Part shown: positions 28,090 to 37,145 of the stretch, in pieces
Numbering within the stretch: position 1 is the first letter of the stretch
Layout of the letters: each line of letters starts with the position of its first letter
NCBI RefSeq assembly: GCF_023715205.1
Contig: NZ_JAMBNR010000010.1
Coordinates: forward strand, 1 to 64,000
From: Mesobacillus maritimus
GTDB taxonomy: Bacteria; Bacillota; Bacilli; Bacillales; Cytobacillaceae
Direction of reading: 5' to 3'
DNA: 64,000 nt
Notes under the pieces: generated by a model
The model's database searches: none
What the model was told of the DNA's origin: nothing
The model's input: only the letters and a program-made list of their open reading frames with translations
Position numbers and translations under genes: made by a program

Positions 28090-28506
28090 ATGGCAGGAAA
28101 AAGGTTGCATCCCTCCGTTCAGCAATTCAAAGCATTTGTCAAGAATAACCCAGGGCTCATAAAAGAAGTAAGGGACGGAAAGGCAACATGGCAAGAGTTA
28201 TATGAAGATTGGTATTTGCTTGGAGAAGAGGACTCTAGATGGGAATCATTCAAAGATACATCAACAGAATCGAGCAAAGAAAAGACTGAGTCGAAATCGG
28301 AAAAAAGTAGTGAATGGATGCCGAAGATCATCAGCATGGTAAAAAATATGGATCAAGAACAACTCCAAGGACAAATTGGTAATATTAGCCAGGCTATAGC
28401 CGCGATTCAAGGTGTTCTTTCACAATTTCAAGGGAGCCAACCATCTTCACAATCACCAAAAAGCAATAATGCTCCGAAACATCCTTTTTCATTTAGAAAA
28501 GACTAA
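28090..28506 (+). CDS. ylbD: YlbD family spore-coat-type protein
   Basis: 138-aa protein. HPSVQQFKAFVKNNPGLIKEV at the N-terminus and the WEELY-like block (WQELYEDWYLLG) are the YlbD signature; the C-terminal half is low-complexity S/K/Q-rich. Members are listed as putative coat proteins; evidence is limited. First gene of a ylbD-ylbE pair (11-base gap). Confidence 0.9.
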   Translation: MAGKRLHPSVQQFKAFVKNNPGLIKEVRDGKATWQELYEDWYLLGEEDSRWESFKDTSTESSKEKTESKSEKSSEWMPKIISMVKNMDQEQLQGQIGNISQAIAAIQGVLSQFQGSQPSSQSPKSNNAPKHPFSFRKD

Positions 28507-28517
28507 GGGAGACAATA

Positions 28518-28760
28518 ATGAGACGAGATATACTTGAACAAATTAAAAAGCAAAAAGAATTACATGAGTTTTTGCGGCTAAACCCAAACTGGTATCGAAG
28601 GTTAGCAAGAGACCCTCGAGAACTCCGTACAATGGAAATTGCTGCTATGAATTTTTATGGAAGAACCATTCCGCAACAAGTGCAAAAATTCTCTAATGGC
28701 GTTCAAATGGCTAATATGATGTTTCATATGTTTGCAAATATGAATTCCTCATCCTCATAG
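28518..28760 (+). CDS. ylbE: YlbE-like protein
   Basis: 80-aa protein with LRLNPNWYRRLARDP and YGRTIPQQVQKF, characteristic of YlbE-like proteins, a short sporulation-associated Bacillaceae family of unknown function. AAGGGAGA ribosome site. Its stop codon begins the terminator stem. Confidence 0.9.
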   Translation: MRRDILEQIKKQKELHEFLRLNPNWYRRLARDPRELRTMEIAAMNFYGRTIPQQVQKFSNGVQMANMMFHMFANMNSSSS

Positions 28761-28791
28761 GCTTCTTTCTAATTAAGAGGCCTCACTTTTT
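28759..28791 (+). terminator. ylbDE terminator
   Basis: 9-bp stem AGGCTTCTT/AAGAGGCCT with one G-T pair and T5. Confidence 0.75.
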
Positions 28792-28869
28792 GTCCTTTAT
28801 TAGAAGGATTTACAAACTTTCGCTTTTTAAGCTTTTCATGTTAAAATATGAAGCGGAGGTGGGCAAAAC

Positions 28870-29313
28870 ATGCTTGCTACAATTGAAAGAATTGAGTTAC
28901 TGGAGAGAGCGGAAGAGCTTGTTCAAATGGTGTTAAATTCGGAGATTGCTGAGAATTATCGGCAGTGTTTATATAAAGTAAAATCCAGCAAGGAAACACA
29001 GGAGAAAATCACGGCTTTTGCACGGATGAAAGAACGGTATGAAGAGGTCCAACGTTTTGGGAGGTATCACCCAGATTACAAAGAAGTAATGATGCAAGTT
29101 CGTGTCTTAAAAAGAGAAGTAGATTTAGATGACCGTGTTGCTGAATTCAAAAAAGCAGAAAATGATTTGCAAGGATTATTAGATGAAATAAGTGTGTTAA
29201 TTGGGCGTTCTGTCTCTGAAAGTGTCAAGGTCCCAACTGGAAATCCATTTTTTGATACAGGATCTTCTTGTAGTGGCGGCTGCGGAAGTGGCGGAAGTTG
29301 TGGTTGTTCGTGA
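28870..29313 (+). CDS. ylbF: RicF (YlbF), RicAFT complex subunit
   Basis: 147-aa helical protein of the YlbF/YmcA family. With YmcA and YaaT it forms the RicAFT complex, which stimulates RNase Y processing, competence, biofilm formation and sporulation in B. subtilis. The C-terminal tail CSGGCGSGGSCGCS has four cysteines; RicF cysteines help bind iron-sulfur clusters. GCGGAGGTG ribosome site. Single gene; its terminator merges into repeat copy C. Confidence 0.94.
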   Translation: MLATIERIELLERAEELVQMVLNSEIAENYRQCLYKVKSSKETQEKITAFARMKERYEEVQRFGRYHPDYKEVMMQVRVLKREVDLDDRVAEFKKAENDLQGLLDEISVLIGRSVSESVKVPTGNPFFDTGSSCSGGCGSGGSCGCS

Positions 29314-29340
29314 GCATAGGCAAAGTTCCTATGCTCTTTC
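29314..29340 (+). terminator. ylbF terminator
   Basis: 7-bp stem GCATAGG/CCTATGC directly after the stop codon. The T-rich string after it (TCTTTCTT) also forms the beginning of repeat copy C. Confidence 0.6.
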
Positions 29341-29474
29341 TTACATGCTTTTCTTAGGAAAATAGCCAAAGCGTACGAGAAAAAGAGCTGCAAACTTAGA
29401 AATATCGCGCAAAATAGGTTATACTGCGTTATTGGCTTTATGATTTTAACAATAATCTTAATGAAAACAGCCTT
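29333..29474 (+). repeat. MITE-like intergenic repeat, copy C (short form)
   Basis: About 142 bp. It has the CTCTTTCTTAC start, a shortened loop, GAGAAAAAGAGCTGCAAACTTA, then GTTATTGGCTTTATGATTTT and an AAAACAGCCTT end. The loop between the two arms is only about 35 bases, against about 70 in copies A, F and G. Confidence 0.8.
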
Positions 29475-29558
29475 TTTATATTTAGTTGGCGATTGTAATG
29501 ATTAGATTGGCTATGCTAAACTAGTGAAAAGCATGTTTGTTCGAAGGGGTATAAAAAG

Positions 29559-29834
29559 ATGATTGGTCAAAGACAAGGAATCATAGTGTGGCTTTACTCG
29601 TTAAAGCAGGCTAAAATGCTAAGAAGATTTGGAAATGTTCATTATGTATCAAGGAAACTGAAATATGTTGTCTTATACTGTAACCAAGACGATACAGAAG
29701 CATTGATTCGAAAGATTAGTTCCTATTCCTTTGTCAAAAAGGTAGAGCCTTCTTATAAACCCTTTTTAAAAATGGAATTTGAGAACGCTGCACCAGATAA
29801 AGCTAAAGAGTATGATTATAAGATGGGAATATAA
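29559..29834 (+). CDS. ylbG: UPF0298 protein YlbG
   Basis: 91-aa basic protein of the YlbG/DUF2129 family ([16 protein letters not shown] start; [10 protein letters not shown] in the middle). Function unknown. GAAGGGG ribosome site. Terminator at 29837-29880. Confidence 0.92.
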   Translation: MIGQRQGIIVWLYSLKQAKMLRRFGNVHYVSRKLKYVVLYCNQDDTEALIRKISSYSFVKKVEPSYKPFLKMEFENAAPDKAKEYDYKMGI

Positions 29835-29836
29835 TA

Positions 29837-29880
29837 AGTGCACGCATCTCATCAAAGGTGAGGGCATGCGCTTTTTTCTT
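29837..29880 (+). terminator. ylbG terminator
   Basis: Imperfect long hairpin (GTGCACGCATCTCATC against GGTGAGGGCATGCGC) followed by TTTTTTC. Confidence 0.75.
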
Positions 29881-29934
29881 TACTAAAGGTTCGATTACGC
29901 TAATATTGGCATCACGCCATACTTATCTTAAAAG

Positions 29935-29960
29935 GCACAGTTTGAGAAAAGAGCTTATAA
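29935..29960 (+). repeat. Fragment of the MITE-like repeat
   Basis: GTTTGAGAAAAGAGCTTA matches the inner arm region of copies A and F; nothing else of the element is recognisable here. Confidence 0.5.
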
Positions 29961-29990
29961 AAAAAGAAAACCCTGCATCATCTGCAGGGT
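29960..29990 (-). terminator. Minus-strand terminator upstream of rsmD
   Basis: 8-bp perfect stem ACCCTGCA/TGCAGGGT (29970-29977 and 29983-29990) with TTTTCTTTTT on the minus strand. No minus-strand protein gene ends here, so it may close an unannotated RNA. Confidence 0.75.
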
Positions 29991-30112
29991 CCTTCTATGT
30001 CCCATATCTTTGGGACAGAAGGCAAAGGGAGAGGAGAAACCGGAGGAAGAACTTATGGGGAAACGTAAGTCTTCTCCGCGGTTGGCAACAACATCCTCGA
30101 ATTGATGTTGTT
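29991..30112 (-). ncRNA. Candidate structured RNA, antisense to the rsmD leader region
   Basis: On the minus strand two more hairpins precede the terminator at 29960-29990: AACAACATC/GATGTTGTT (30087-30095 and 30104-30112), and CCTTCT..GTCCC/GGGAC.AGAAGG (29991-30003 and 30012-30022). The last two hairpins are contiguous. No good promoter or coding frame was found, so the RNA and its 5' end are speculative. A short cysteine-rich frame on the minus strand lacks a ribosome site. Confidence 0.35.
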
Positions 30113-30221
30113 ACTATCATTATTTCCATAAACGCCCAGCTTATACACATTTTTTGTTTATATTTTTTCTTCTGTGGCAGGATAAAGTAGAAGTGATTTA
30201 AGGATTGAAGGAGAAAAAGGT

Positions 30222-30794
30222 ATGAGAGTTGTATCAGGTAGTCTGAAAGGGAAAGGTCTGAAAGCGGTTCCTGGGAATTCCACTCGGCCAACGACAGATA
30301 AGGTGAAAGAAGCAATCTTTAATATGGTCGGTCCATATTTTAGTGGTGGTTTAGGGCTTGATTTGTTTGCGGGAAGTGGTGGACTAGGCATTGAAGGTCT
30401 CAGTAGAGGTCTAGACAAAGTGATTTTTGTTGATTTGGATCGAAAAGCGATTCAGACGATATACGATAATCTGCGTAACTGCAAGCTAGAAGAACGGGCA
30501 GAAGTCTATCGGAATGAAGCTTCAAGAGCATTAAAAGCCATTTATAAACGGGAATTATGTTTTGATTACATTTTTCTTGACCCCCCTTATAAAAAACAAC
30601 AGCTTATCAAGTTAATGGAAATGATTGACGAGTCTAATCTATTAAAACCAGATGGAACCATCGTATGTGAACATGGAGTGGAAACGAAACTTCCTGAAAA
30701 AATTGGTAGATATAAGCAAATTAGGCATGAAGAATATGGTATTATTGGAGTTACAGTGTATACATATAAAGTGGACAAAGAGGGGGAAATGTAA
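30222..30794 (+). CDS. rsmD: 16S rRNA (guanine966-N2)-methyltransferase RsmD
   Basis: 190-aa SAM-dependent methyltransferase (YlbH in B. subtilis). Motifs: RPTTDKVKEAIFN, SAM site LDLFAGSGGLGIE (about residue 45) and catalytic FLDPPYKK (about 125). It methylates G966 of 16S rRNA. GAAGGAG ribosome site. coaD follows with no spacer, as in most Firmicutes. Confidence 0.96.
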   Translation: MRVVSGSLKGKGLKAVPGNSTRPTTDKVKEAIFNMVGPYFSGGLGLDLFAGSGGLGIEGLSRGLDKVIFVDLDRKAIQTIYDNLRNCKLEERAEVYRNEASRALKAIYKRELCFDYIFLDPPYKKQQLIKLMEMIDESNLLKPDGTIVCEHGVETKLPEKIGRYKQIRHEEYGIIGVTVYTYKVDKEGEM

Positions 30795-31280
<486 letters not shown>

Positions 31281-31379
31281 GGCGATTTGCAAAAGAATGA
31301 TTGGTGTAATAACTCAAGACTGAACTATCTATAAAGTAAGAAGATCTCATATTAATGAGCGAGCCATACTTGCTCCGGA

Positions 31380-31414
31380 TTGTCGAGAAAGGGTATTTTT
31401 CTCGGCAATTTTTT
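31380..31414 (+). terminator. coaD terminator
   Basis: 11-bp stem TTGTCGAGAAA/TTTCTCGGCAA with one G-T pair and T6. Repeat copy D starts six bases later. Confidence 0.85.
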
Positions 31415-31419
31415 ATTAA

Positions 31420-31561
31420 TAGGCTGTTTTCGTAAGGCTTGTTTACGTTGTTGAATAAAATCCTAAAGTCAATTTTAACAATTTAGTAGCCATTTTTATG
31501 TATAACCTAGCTCATTCGGTTGTATTTTTTGTTATAAGCAATAAAGAATGAGAAAAAGAGC
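31420..31561 (-). repeat. MITE-like intergenic repeat, copy D (short form)
   Basis: About 142 bp, same orientation as copy B: starts AGGCTGTTTTCGTAAG and ends ATGAGAAAAAGAGC. Read on the minus strand it matches the other copies at both ends but lacks the second GAGAAAAGAG arm region, i.e. an internal deletion. Confidence 0.8.
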
Positions 31562-31592
31562 GTATTAAAAGAGATTGTCTCTGCAACCTGAC

Positions 31593-31720
31593 TTGTTTAT
31601 TTCCACTTGGTCACTCGCTTTTCGCGAGGAGCTTCTAGAGCATCTTTGGAGTTTAAGCGCCTGTGGGGGTCTCAAGTAACCTCTTTTTCCCAAAGGAGTC
31701 GACTGCCCTCCACTGTCCAT
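31593..31720. repeat. Degenerate copy of a common Bacillaceae intergenic repeat
   Basis: TTTCCACTTGGTCACTCGC, CGCGAGGAGCTT, GCGCCTGTGGGGGTCTCAAG, AAAGGAGTCGACTGCCCTCCACT: these blocks, in this order, recall a roughly 130-bp GC-rich element frequent between genes of many Bacillaceae (blocks of the type GGAGTCT, GAGACCCCGCAGGCG, GAGGAGGCTC, GGAAAGCGAG). It is more GC-rich than its surroundings. Recognition is from memory and no formal family name is claimed. Confidence 0.55.
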
Positions 31721-31816
31721 TAGGTCAGATATAAATCAGTAAAGATCCTTATGGATCAACAGACGCTTTGCATGGACTAACGATCAAATTTAAAACGGTA
31801 AAGTGTTAAAAATTTG

Positions 31817-31848
31817 AAAATAAAAGGCTGTCGAGGGTTCTCGACAGC
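31817..31848 (-). terminator. ylbJ terminator
   Basis: 9-bp perfect stem GCTGTCGAG/CTCGACAGC (31827-31835 and 31840-31848), then TTTTATTTT on the minus strand. Confidence 0.9.
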
Positions 31849-31906
31849 TAGGGGCGAGTCTTGCTCGCTCTTTTGTATTTATATAAATGTTGGAACCTTC
31901 TATCAG

Positions 31907-33136
31907 TTACCCATACAATCCTCTATTCATCTTTTTATAATAAAGGATAATATAAACAAAAAGGGAAAAAATCGTGATTAGTGGTCCTAGTTGAGTAAGT
32001 GAAAGATGGAAATCAGCCATTTTCGTACCTTCTTCAACTAGTCGGTTCATCACTGGCATTGCATTTGAAGGCTCATCGGTTTGGATGAAAGGTAGATAAA
32101 ATGGTTTCCATAACAGTAGAGCATACATACTAGCAAAAATACCGTGTAGAATTCGTGAAATGAAAAATGGTTTAAAGCGGACATCTGTTGGAGCTAGCAG
32201 ACTAGCGACCTGTGCTTGTATGCTAAACCCACTAAATCCAAGGAAAAAACTAACAATGATGGCTTGATGAAGCAAGTTAGTTTCTTGGACTTGACTAGCC
32301 ATCTGACTTCCCATCGTAATCTCAAAAAGACCAGAAATGAAAGCCATGCTCAAGGCCTCATCTAACCCAATCACTCCCAATAAATATTGAATAAACCCTG
32401 CCAAAAACGCCGTGATCCCTAAGAGATATAATAGCTTATTAATAACTGAGAAAATAATGATGAAACCGCCGATCATCAGTAAGGTATTGATTGAGGAAAG
32501 GACAGCATCCCCAAGAAGCTGCCCGATCGGGCGTTCATCTTTTATTCGTGTTTTATGTAGCGCGGACAGTGCATCACGAATGGAAGGTTTCTTTTTCTTA
32601 TCGTTTATTTTCGTTTCCTCCGTGCTTCCATAAAATCTCATCACTAACCCGACACTAATAATCCCAAGATAATGGGCAATCGCGAGAAGAATTCCAAGCT
32701 GTGCGTTGTGGAAGAAGCCAACGGCAACAGCACCAAAGATAAAAATCGGATTTGAAGAATTGGTAAATGAAACAAGCCTCTCTGCCTCAATTTTGGTTAT
32801 TTGGTCTTCTTGTCTTAGGCGTGCTGTCAATTTTGCTCCTGATGGGGTTCCAGAAGCCATACTCATCGCCCAAACAAAGCCACCCACCCCTGGAACGCGA
32901 AAAACGGGCCTCATTAATGGTTCAAGTAGAACCCCGATAAATTTTACTACCCCAAAGCCAATTAAAAGCTCAGAAACAATGAAAAACGGTAGCAAAGAAG
33001 GAAATACAATCTCCCACCACATATTTAATCCTCTAATTGAGGCATCCAATGATTCCTGCGGAAAAATAATCATTGAAACGGCCATAACTGTAACTGAGCT
33101 AGCTAAGACGCCTGTTTTAATTTTTGACTTTAACAC
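31907..33136 (-). CDS. ylbJ: Sporulation integral membrane protein YlbJ
   Basis: 409-aa membrane protein with about eight helices and nucleoside-recognition (Gate) motifs such as WWEIVFPSLLPFFIV and MASGTPSGAKL. In B. subtilis ylbJ belongs to the sigma-E regulon and is needed for heat-resistant spores. Start: GTG at 33136 preceded by GGGGGGAGG; the longer frame to 33160 includes this ribosome site. The resulting length is almost the same as B. subtilis YlbJ. Divergent from ylbK. Confidence 0.93.
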   Translation of the reverse strand: MLKSKIKTGVLASSVTVMAVSMIIFPQESLDASIRGLNMWWEIVFPSLLPFFIVSELLIGFGVVKFIGVLLEPLMRPVFRVPGVGGFVWAMSMASGTPSGAKLTARLRQEDQITKIEAERLVSFTNSSNPIFIFGAVAVGFFHNAQLGILLAIAHYLGIISVGLVMRFYGSTEETKINDKKKKPSIRDALSALHKTRIKDERPIGQLLGDAVLSSINTLLMIGGFIIIFSVINKLLYLLGITAFLAGFIQYLLGVIGLDEALSMAFISGLFEITMGSQMASQVQETNLLHQAIIVSFFLGFSGFSIQAQVASLLAPTDVRFKPFFISRILHGIFASMYALLLWKPFYLPFIQTDEPSNAMPVMNRLVEEGTKMADFHLSLTQLGPLITIFSLFVYIILYYKKMNRGLYG

Positions 33137-33389
33137 GTGAATCCTCCCCCCGCAGGTCAACTGCTGTCAAACATGAAAAAACAGTGATAAAATAGATACT
33201 ATTCCTTGAAACGTAATAGTAATATGGCGTATATGGTTACTTCGGTTGTTCTGCAGAAACTTATTAAACCATATATAAGAATAGAGTGGCGGCTAGCTAC
33301 TCAACACCTTGTCCTTATATACAATCAATATGCAATCTAGTATATAAAATAGACCAAAAGATTAACGAAGGATAAAAGGAGGTTAAAAA

Positions 33390-34181
33390 TTGCGACGTCC
33401 AATCATAGGTTTAGCTCTAGGGTCGGGAGGAGCTCGGGGGTTTGCCCATCTTGGTGTCATTAAAGTTCTACGTGAGAATGGAATCCCGATTGATTTAATT
33501 GCTGGGAGTAGTATGGGTGCAATGGTCGGATGTTTTTACGGGGCCGGATTAGATATCGATCGTTTATATACTTTGGCGAAAGCTTTTAAAAGGAAATATT
33601 ACTTAGATTTCACTGTACCAAAAATGGGGTTTATTTCGGGCAAACGAGTTAAAGACTTAATTCGGATTTTTACGCATGGGAAAGAGTTACAAGATTTGGA
33701 TATCCCTGTAGCTGTTGTCGCAACTGACCTCGTTTCTGGTGAAAAAGTGGTTTTTAAAGATGGACCGATCTCGAATGCGGTAAGGGCGAGCATTGCCATT
33801 CCAGGAATATTCACCCCAGAAAAGTTAAACGGTCGCCTTTTAATTGATGGTGGTGTAATTGACAGGATTCCTGTTTCTGTAGTGAAAGATATGGGGGCGG
33901 ATATAATTATTGCAGTAGATGTTTCCCATGTAAACACAAATACAGAAATCACCTCTATATTTGATGTTATTATGCAGAGTATAGACATCATGCAAATGGA
34001 GCTTGTTACAAATCGCGAAATTGCCTCGGATATTATGATAAGACCGAGAGTTGAAATGTATAGTTCTAGAGCCTTCACAAACATAAATGATATTATTTCA
34101 ATTGGAGAAGAAGAAACTAGAAAGCAAATGGCAAAAATTCAAACTGTAATTGAGCAATGGAAGGAGCCCCCGTCGTCATGA
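33390..34181 (+). CDS. ylbK: Patatin-like phospholipase family protein YlbK
   Basis: 263-aa RssA/patatin-family serine hydrolase. Oxyanion loop GSGGARG (about residue 11), nucleophile elbow AGSSMGAM (serine about 40) and the partner LLIDGGVIDR (aspartate about 150) form a complete catalytic dyad. Substrate unknown. TTG start with AAAGGAGG. Overlaps ylbL by four bases (ATGA). Confidence 0.94.
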   Translation: MRRPIIGLALGSGGARGFAHLGVIKVLRENGIPIDLIAGSSMGAMVGCFYGAGLDIDRLYTLAKAFKRKYYLDFTVPKMGFISGKRVKDLIRIFTHGKELQDLDIPVAVVATDLVSGEKVVFKDGPISNAVRASIAIPGIFTPEKLNGRLLIDGGVIDRIPVSVVKDMGADIIIAVDVSHVNTNTEITSIFDVIMQSIDIMQMELVTNREIASDIMIRPRVEMYSSRAFTNINDIISIGEEETRKQMAKIQTVIEQWKEPPSS

Positions 34182-35194
34182 GAAAGATTCAACTTTTATT
34201 AATCTTTACAATCTTGTTATTTGCGAGCTCTTTTTATTATTTACCATATTATGTCTCTAAGCCTGGTATGGCTAAAGAGCTCGAACCAATTATCGAAGTA
34301 GATGGTGGTTATGATGAAGAGGGGAGTTTTATGTTGACGACCATTCGCATGGGTCGTGCCAATGTTTATGCCTATATCTTGGCCAAGCTAGATGAATATT
34401 CAGAAATTCATCCAGTTGAGGATATTAGAGCAGAGAATGAGACAGATGAGGAATACACAATGAGACAACTTCATATGATGGATACCTCAAAAACTAGTGC
34501 GATTGAGGTTGCCTATAAAAAAGCTGGTCTTCCGATTGAATATGACTATAAAGGTGTCTATGTGTTACAGGTGATTCCAGGAATGCCAGCTGAGGGTAAA
34601 TTAACTGTTGGAGATCGGATTATTGAAATCGATGGTCAAAGATTTTCTTCCTCAAAAGAATTCATTGACTATGTTAGTAGTAAACAGGAAGGCGATCAGC
34701 TAACCTTTACTGCTGAAACCGATGGCTCTAAACGTGAAGTGGACATAAAATTACAGAAATTCGACGAAACCAGTGAACGAGTCGGAATTGGAATTTCTCT
34801 TGTCGATGATAAAGAAATAAAAGTGCAACCAAGCATCGAGATGGACACAGATGAAATCGGCGGTCCTTCAGCTGGACTAATGTTTTCACTCGAAATCTAT
34901 AATCAGTTATCTAAAACAGATTTAACGAAGGGGTACGCAATTGCTGGAACTGGAACCATCTCAACGGACGGAACGGTAGGGCGTATTGGGGGAATTGAAC
35001 AAAAAATAGTCGCTGCTGATAAAGCGGAAGCTGACTACTTTTTAGCACCAAATGAGGAAGGTGCAGCTGGTTCGAATTATCAAATAGCTTTAAAGACGGC
35101 AAAAGATATTAAGACTTCTATGGAAATAATTCCGGTTAATACATTTGATGACGCGGTTGAATTCCTTGAAAACTTACCAGCGAAAACAAGCTAA
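34178..35194 (+). CDS. ylbL: PDZ-Lon-type membrane protease YlbL
   Basis: 338-aa protein: N-terminal membrane anchor (residues 5-25), PDZ domain (about 115-190) and C-terminal Lon-type (S16) protease domain with the catalytic serine in GGPSAGLMFS and lysine in GIEQKIVAADKA. B. subtilis YlbL degrades the SOS division inhibitor YneA. Start at ATG 34178 (overlapping the ylbK stop) with GGAAGGAG upstream; the ATG at 34157 precedes that site. Confidence 0.94.
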   Translation: MRKIQLLLIFTILLFASSFYYLPYYVSKPGMAKELEPIIEVDGGYDEEGSFMLTTIRMGRANVYAYILAKLDEYSEIHPVEDIRAENETDEEYTMRQLHMMDTSKTSAIEVAYKKAGLPIEYDYKGVYVLQVIPGMPAEGKLTVGDRIIEIDGQRFSSSKEFIDYVSSKQEGDQLTFTAETDGSKREVDIKLQKFDETSERVGIGISLVDDKEIKVQPSIEMDTDEIGGPSAGLMFSLEIYNQLSKTDLTKGYAIAGTGTISTDGTVGRIGGIEQKIVAADKAEADYFLAPNEEGAAGSNYQIALKTAKDIKTSMEIIPVNTFDDAVEFLENLPAKTS

Positions 35195-35303
35195 GAAATA
35201 TACCTTAATGTTATTCTGAAATGACTATTCATCATTAGCGCTAACAAAGCATGAGAGTAGAGGCTTTCAAGAAACTACATTCATTTTTATTAGTTTTTAT
35301 ATG

Positions 35304-35340
35304 AAGGACTCTATTCTCAAACTTTGTTGTTTTGCTTTTT
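35304..35340 (+). repeat. Fragment of the MITE-like repeat
   Basis: AAGGACTCTATTCTCAAAC then TTTGTTG resembles the first 35 bases of copy A; the rest of the element is missing. Confidence 0.55.
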
Positions 35341-35468
35341 GTGAACGCGCTTTCCTATATCCACCTTACAAAAGAAAAGGGGAGTAACCCTGAAGTTCCT
35401 TTAGTTCAAACAGCCTTCCCTATGTAGAGTTGATATAAAGTTGGCGAAGTTGACATATAATGTCGACT

Positions 35469-36680
35469 TTAATCCACCTGAATTGGAGGCTGTGTAAACT
35501 CCCGTTGTATGAGCTTATTTTGTTGCTCTGAATCGTGAAAACCTAATGCATAAATTCTAGAAGCGCGGATATCAAGCTCAAGTTGCTCTTTAACAGTAGA
35601 AAGTTTCGAAATTAAGGGAAGCCCAAAATTCTTTTTTTCTTTCCGCAAATACTCTCTCCCGGTAGAAGTCATTCCAAGTAGTCTAAGATAGTTAAACGAG
35701 GTCATTTCTCGTATCGTTTCTTTTTGGATGTTCATCATAATATGTAAGCAAACCCGCTGAAGTCTTGTCCATGTGTATCTCTTCGTTTTTATTTCCTTCA
35801 TAAATGCTTCAAATGTAATCGCGGATCGTGCAGCCTGTAGTAAACGGTGTTCAAGCCCTTCTTCTACCTCGTGAACCTTTCTTAATTCGGCGGGTGTACT
35901 TTGGAGTAGTTTGTATTTTAACAAAGGCCAATAATTTTCCCATGAATGAAAATGGCCAAACTCCTTTTGGTATTTAGCAAGTATTTCATAGGAAGTCGGG
36001 GGAAGATAAGCTTGAATGTCATTTATTTGACCATCATGTGAAAATAGTGCTTTTCTAATGCTTGTCGCACTTGCAATAGAGTTGGAAGCAAAGTGCTCGT
36101 CATGGTAGTTGGCACTCTTACGGATAATCGTAAGAGGTTCCATCGTGAGCTTTTGGCTTCGAATTGCTGCAACATATTGCAAACCTAGAATGTTATTTGG
36201 TTTTGATAAATCGAGCAATTGATCATTAGGAGATAGAGACTTAAAACTTTGAGACAGGGCTGTTGGATAACTAACTCCTTCTCTCATATATTCTTTCACT
36301 TTCGTTTGAAATACATCTTCGTGTACATCAAGGAAATCAAGTGTCATATTAAAAGAATCTATGTCACCTGATTCACTACCAAAACATAGAGAATGACAAT
36401 TTGCTGCAGCTAAAATGTTGACTGCGCCCTTGGCGAAAATATCCGCATTTTGGGTGGCGAACTGATAAGGAAGCTCAAAAATGATATCAGCTCCGCCAAG
36501 TAACGCCATTTTGGTCCGCGCCCATTTAGAAACTAAAGCGGGCTCTCCTCTTTGGAGAAAGTTGCCACTCATCACGGCAATGATTACATCGGCACCTGAT
36601 TGTTCTATTGTTTGATTCAAATGAAATTGATGACCATTATGAAAAGGGTTATATTCAACAACTACCCCAACTGCTTTCAT
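35469..36680 (-). CDS. tmcAL: tRNA(Met) cytidine acetate ligase TmcAL (YlbM)
   Basis: 403-aa nucleotidyltransferase-fold enzyme. B. subtilis TmcAL uses acetate and ATP to form N4-acetylcytidine at the wobble position of elongator tRNA-Met. VVEYNPFHNGHQ holds the HxGH motif; VMSGNFLQRGEPAL follows. I start at ATG 36680 (MKAVGVV), with AGGTGA upstream. The same frame stays open to 36800, but that part is repeat copy F and cannot be genuine. Confidence 0.94.
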   Translation of the reverse strand: MKAVGVVVEYNPFHNGHQFHLNQTIEQSGADVIIAVMSGNFLQRGEPALVSKWARTKMALLGGADIIFELPYQFATQNADIFAKGAVNILAAANCHSLCFGSESGDIDSFNMTLDFLDVHEDVFQTKVKEYMREGVSYPTALSQSFKSLSPNDQLLDLSKPNNILGLQYVAAIRSQKLTMEPLTIIRKSANYHDEHFASNSIASATSIRKALFSHDGQINDIQAYLPPTSYEILAKYQKEFGHFHSWENYWPLLKYKLLQSTPAELRKVHEVEEGLEHRLLQAARSAITFEAFMKEIKTKRYTWTRLQRVCLHIMMNIQKETIREMTSFNYLRLLGMTSTGREYLRKEKKNFGLPLISKLSTVKEQLELDIRASRIYALGFHDSEQQNKLIQREFTQPPIQVD

Positions 36681-36720
36681 GACTTCACCTTTGATTACGG
36701 GAGAACCCGGATTATTTAAT

Positions 36721-36900
36721 AAGGCTCTTTTCTCAGTCTTTGTTGCTCTTGAAGAAAAATATGACTGAATGGAATGAGCTATCGCAATAATAAGCTTCAT
36801 TCAAGAGAAAAGAGCGTGCAAACTTAATTTGTAGCTTACGAATGACCGTTATTGGTATTATTACGTTAAGATCGGCTTTAAAATTTTCGAAACAGCCTTT
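36721..36900 (+). repeat. MITE-like intergenic repeat, copy F
   Basis: 180 bp: AAGGCTCTTTTCTCA start, second arm AGAGAAAAGAGCGTGCAA (36804-36821), GATCGGCTTTAAAATTTT block and AAACAGCCTT end. Both ends intact. Inserted between the tmcAL start and the minus-strand terminator at 36905-36953. Confidence 0.9.
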
Positions 36901-36904
36901 TATT

Positions 36905-36953
36905 AAAAAAAGCGGCACTATTGTAAGATTGATTTAAACCTTAGCACCGCTTT
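36905..36953 (-). terminator. Minus-strand terminator in the tmcAL-ylbN spacer
   Basis: 12-bp stem AAAGCGGCACTA (36909-36920) with TAGCACCGCTTT (36942-36953), two G-T pairs in the RNA, then seven U on the minus strand. No protein gene ends here. Confidence 0.8.
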
Positions 36954-37139
36954 AACTACTATGTATTTAGATAGAAATAGAAGTGTAAAGCTCTTTCTTG
37001 AGTAGCTAGCTGTTTTTAAATTAATTCAAGCCGATGCTTGTTATTCCTAATCGCTAAAAGCGATAGTAGGCTAAGAACGTCAAAATAAAATAAGAACCTG
37101 TTCTACCTGTGGTTAAAATGTTTATTTTATTATGACAAC
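36905..37139 (-). ncRNA. Candidate small RNA or attenuated leader of tmcAL
   Basis: Inferred transcript of about 235 nt between the minus-strand promoter at 37146-37174 and the terminator at 36905-36953. No reading frame with a ribosome site was found. Small internal hairpins (CGCTTTTAGCG; AGAACAGGTTCT) are visible. It may be a free-standing RNA, or a leader whose read-through feeds tmcAL about 220 bases further on. Confidence 0.5.
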
Positions 37140-37145
37140 GTCTAC

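Noticed and set aside
29995-30315. Minus-strand open frame of 106 codons with a cysteine cluster
   Set aside because: Overlaps the start of rsmD, no ribosome site, composition unlike the neighbouring proteins, and it crosses predicted hairpins.
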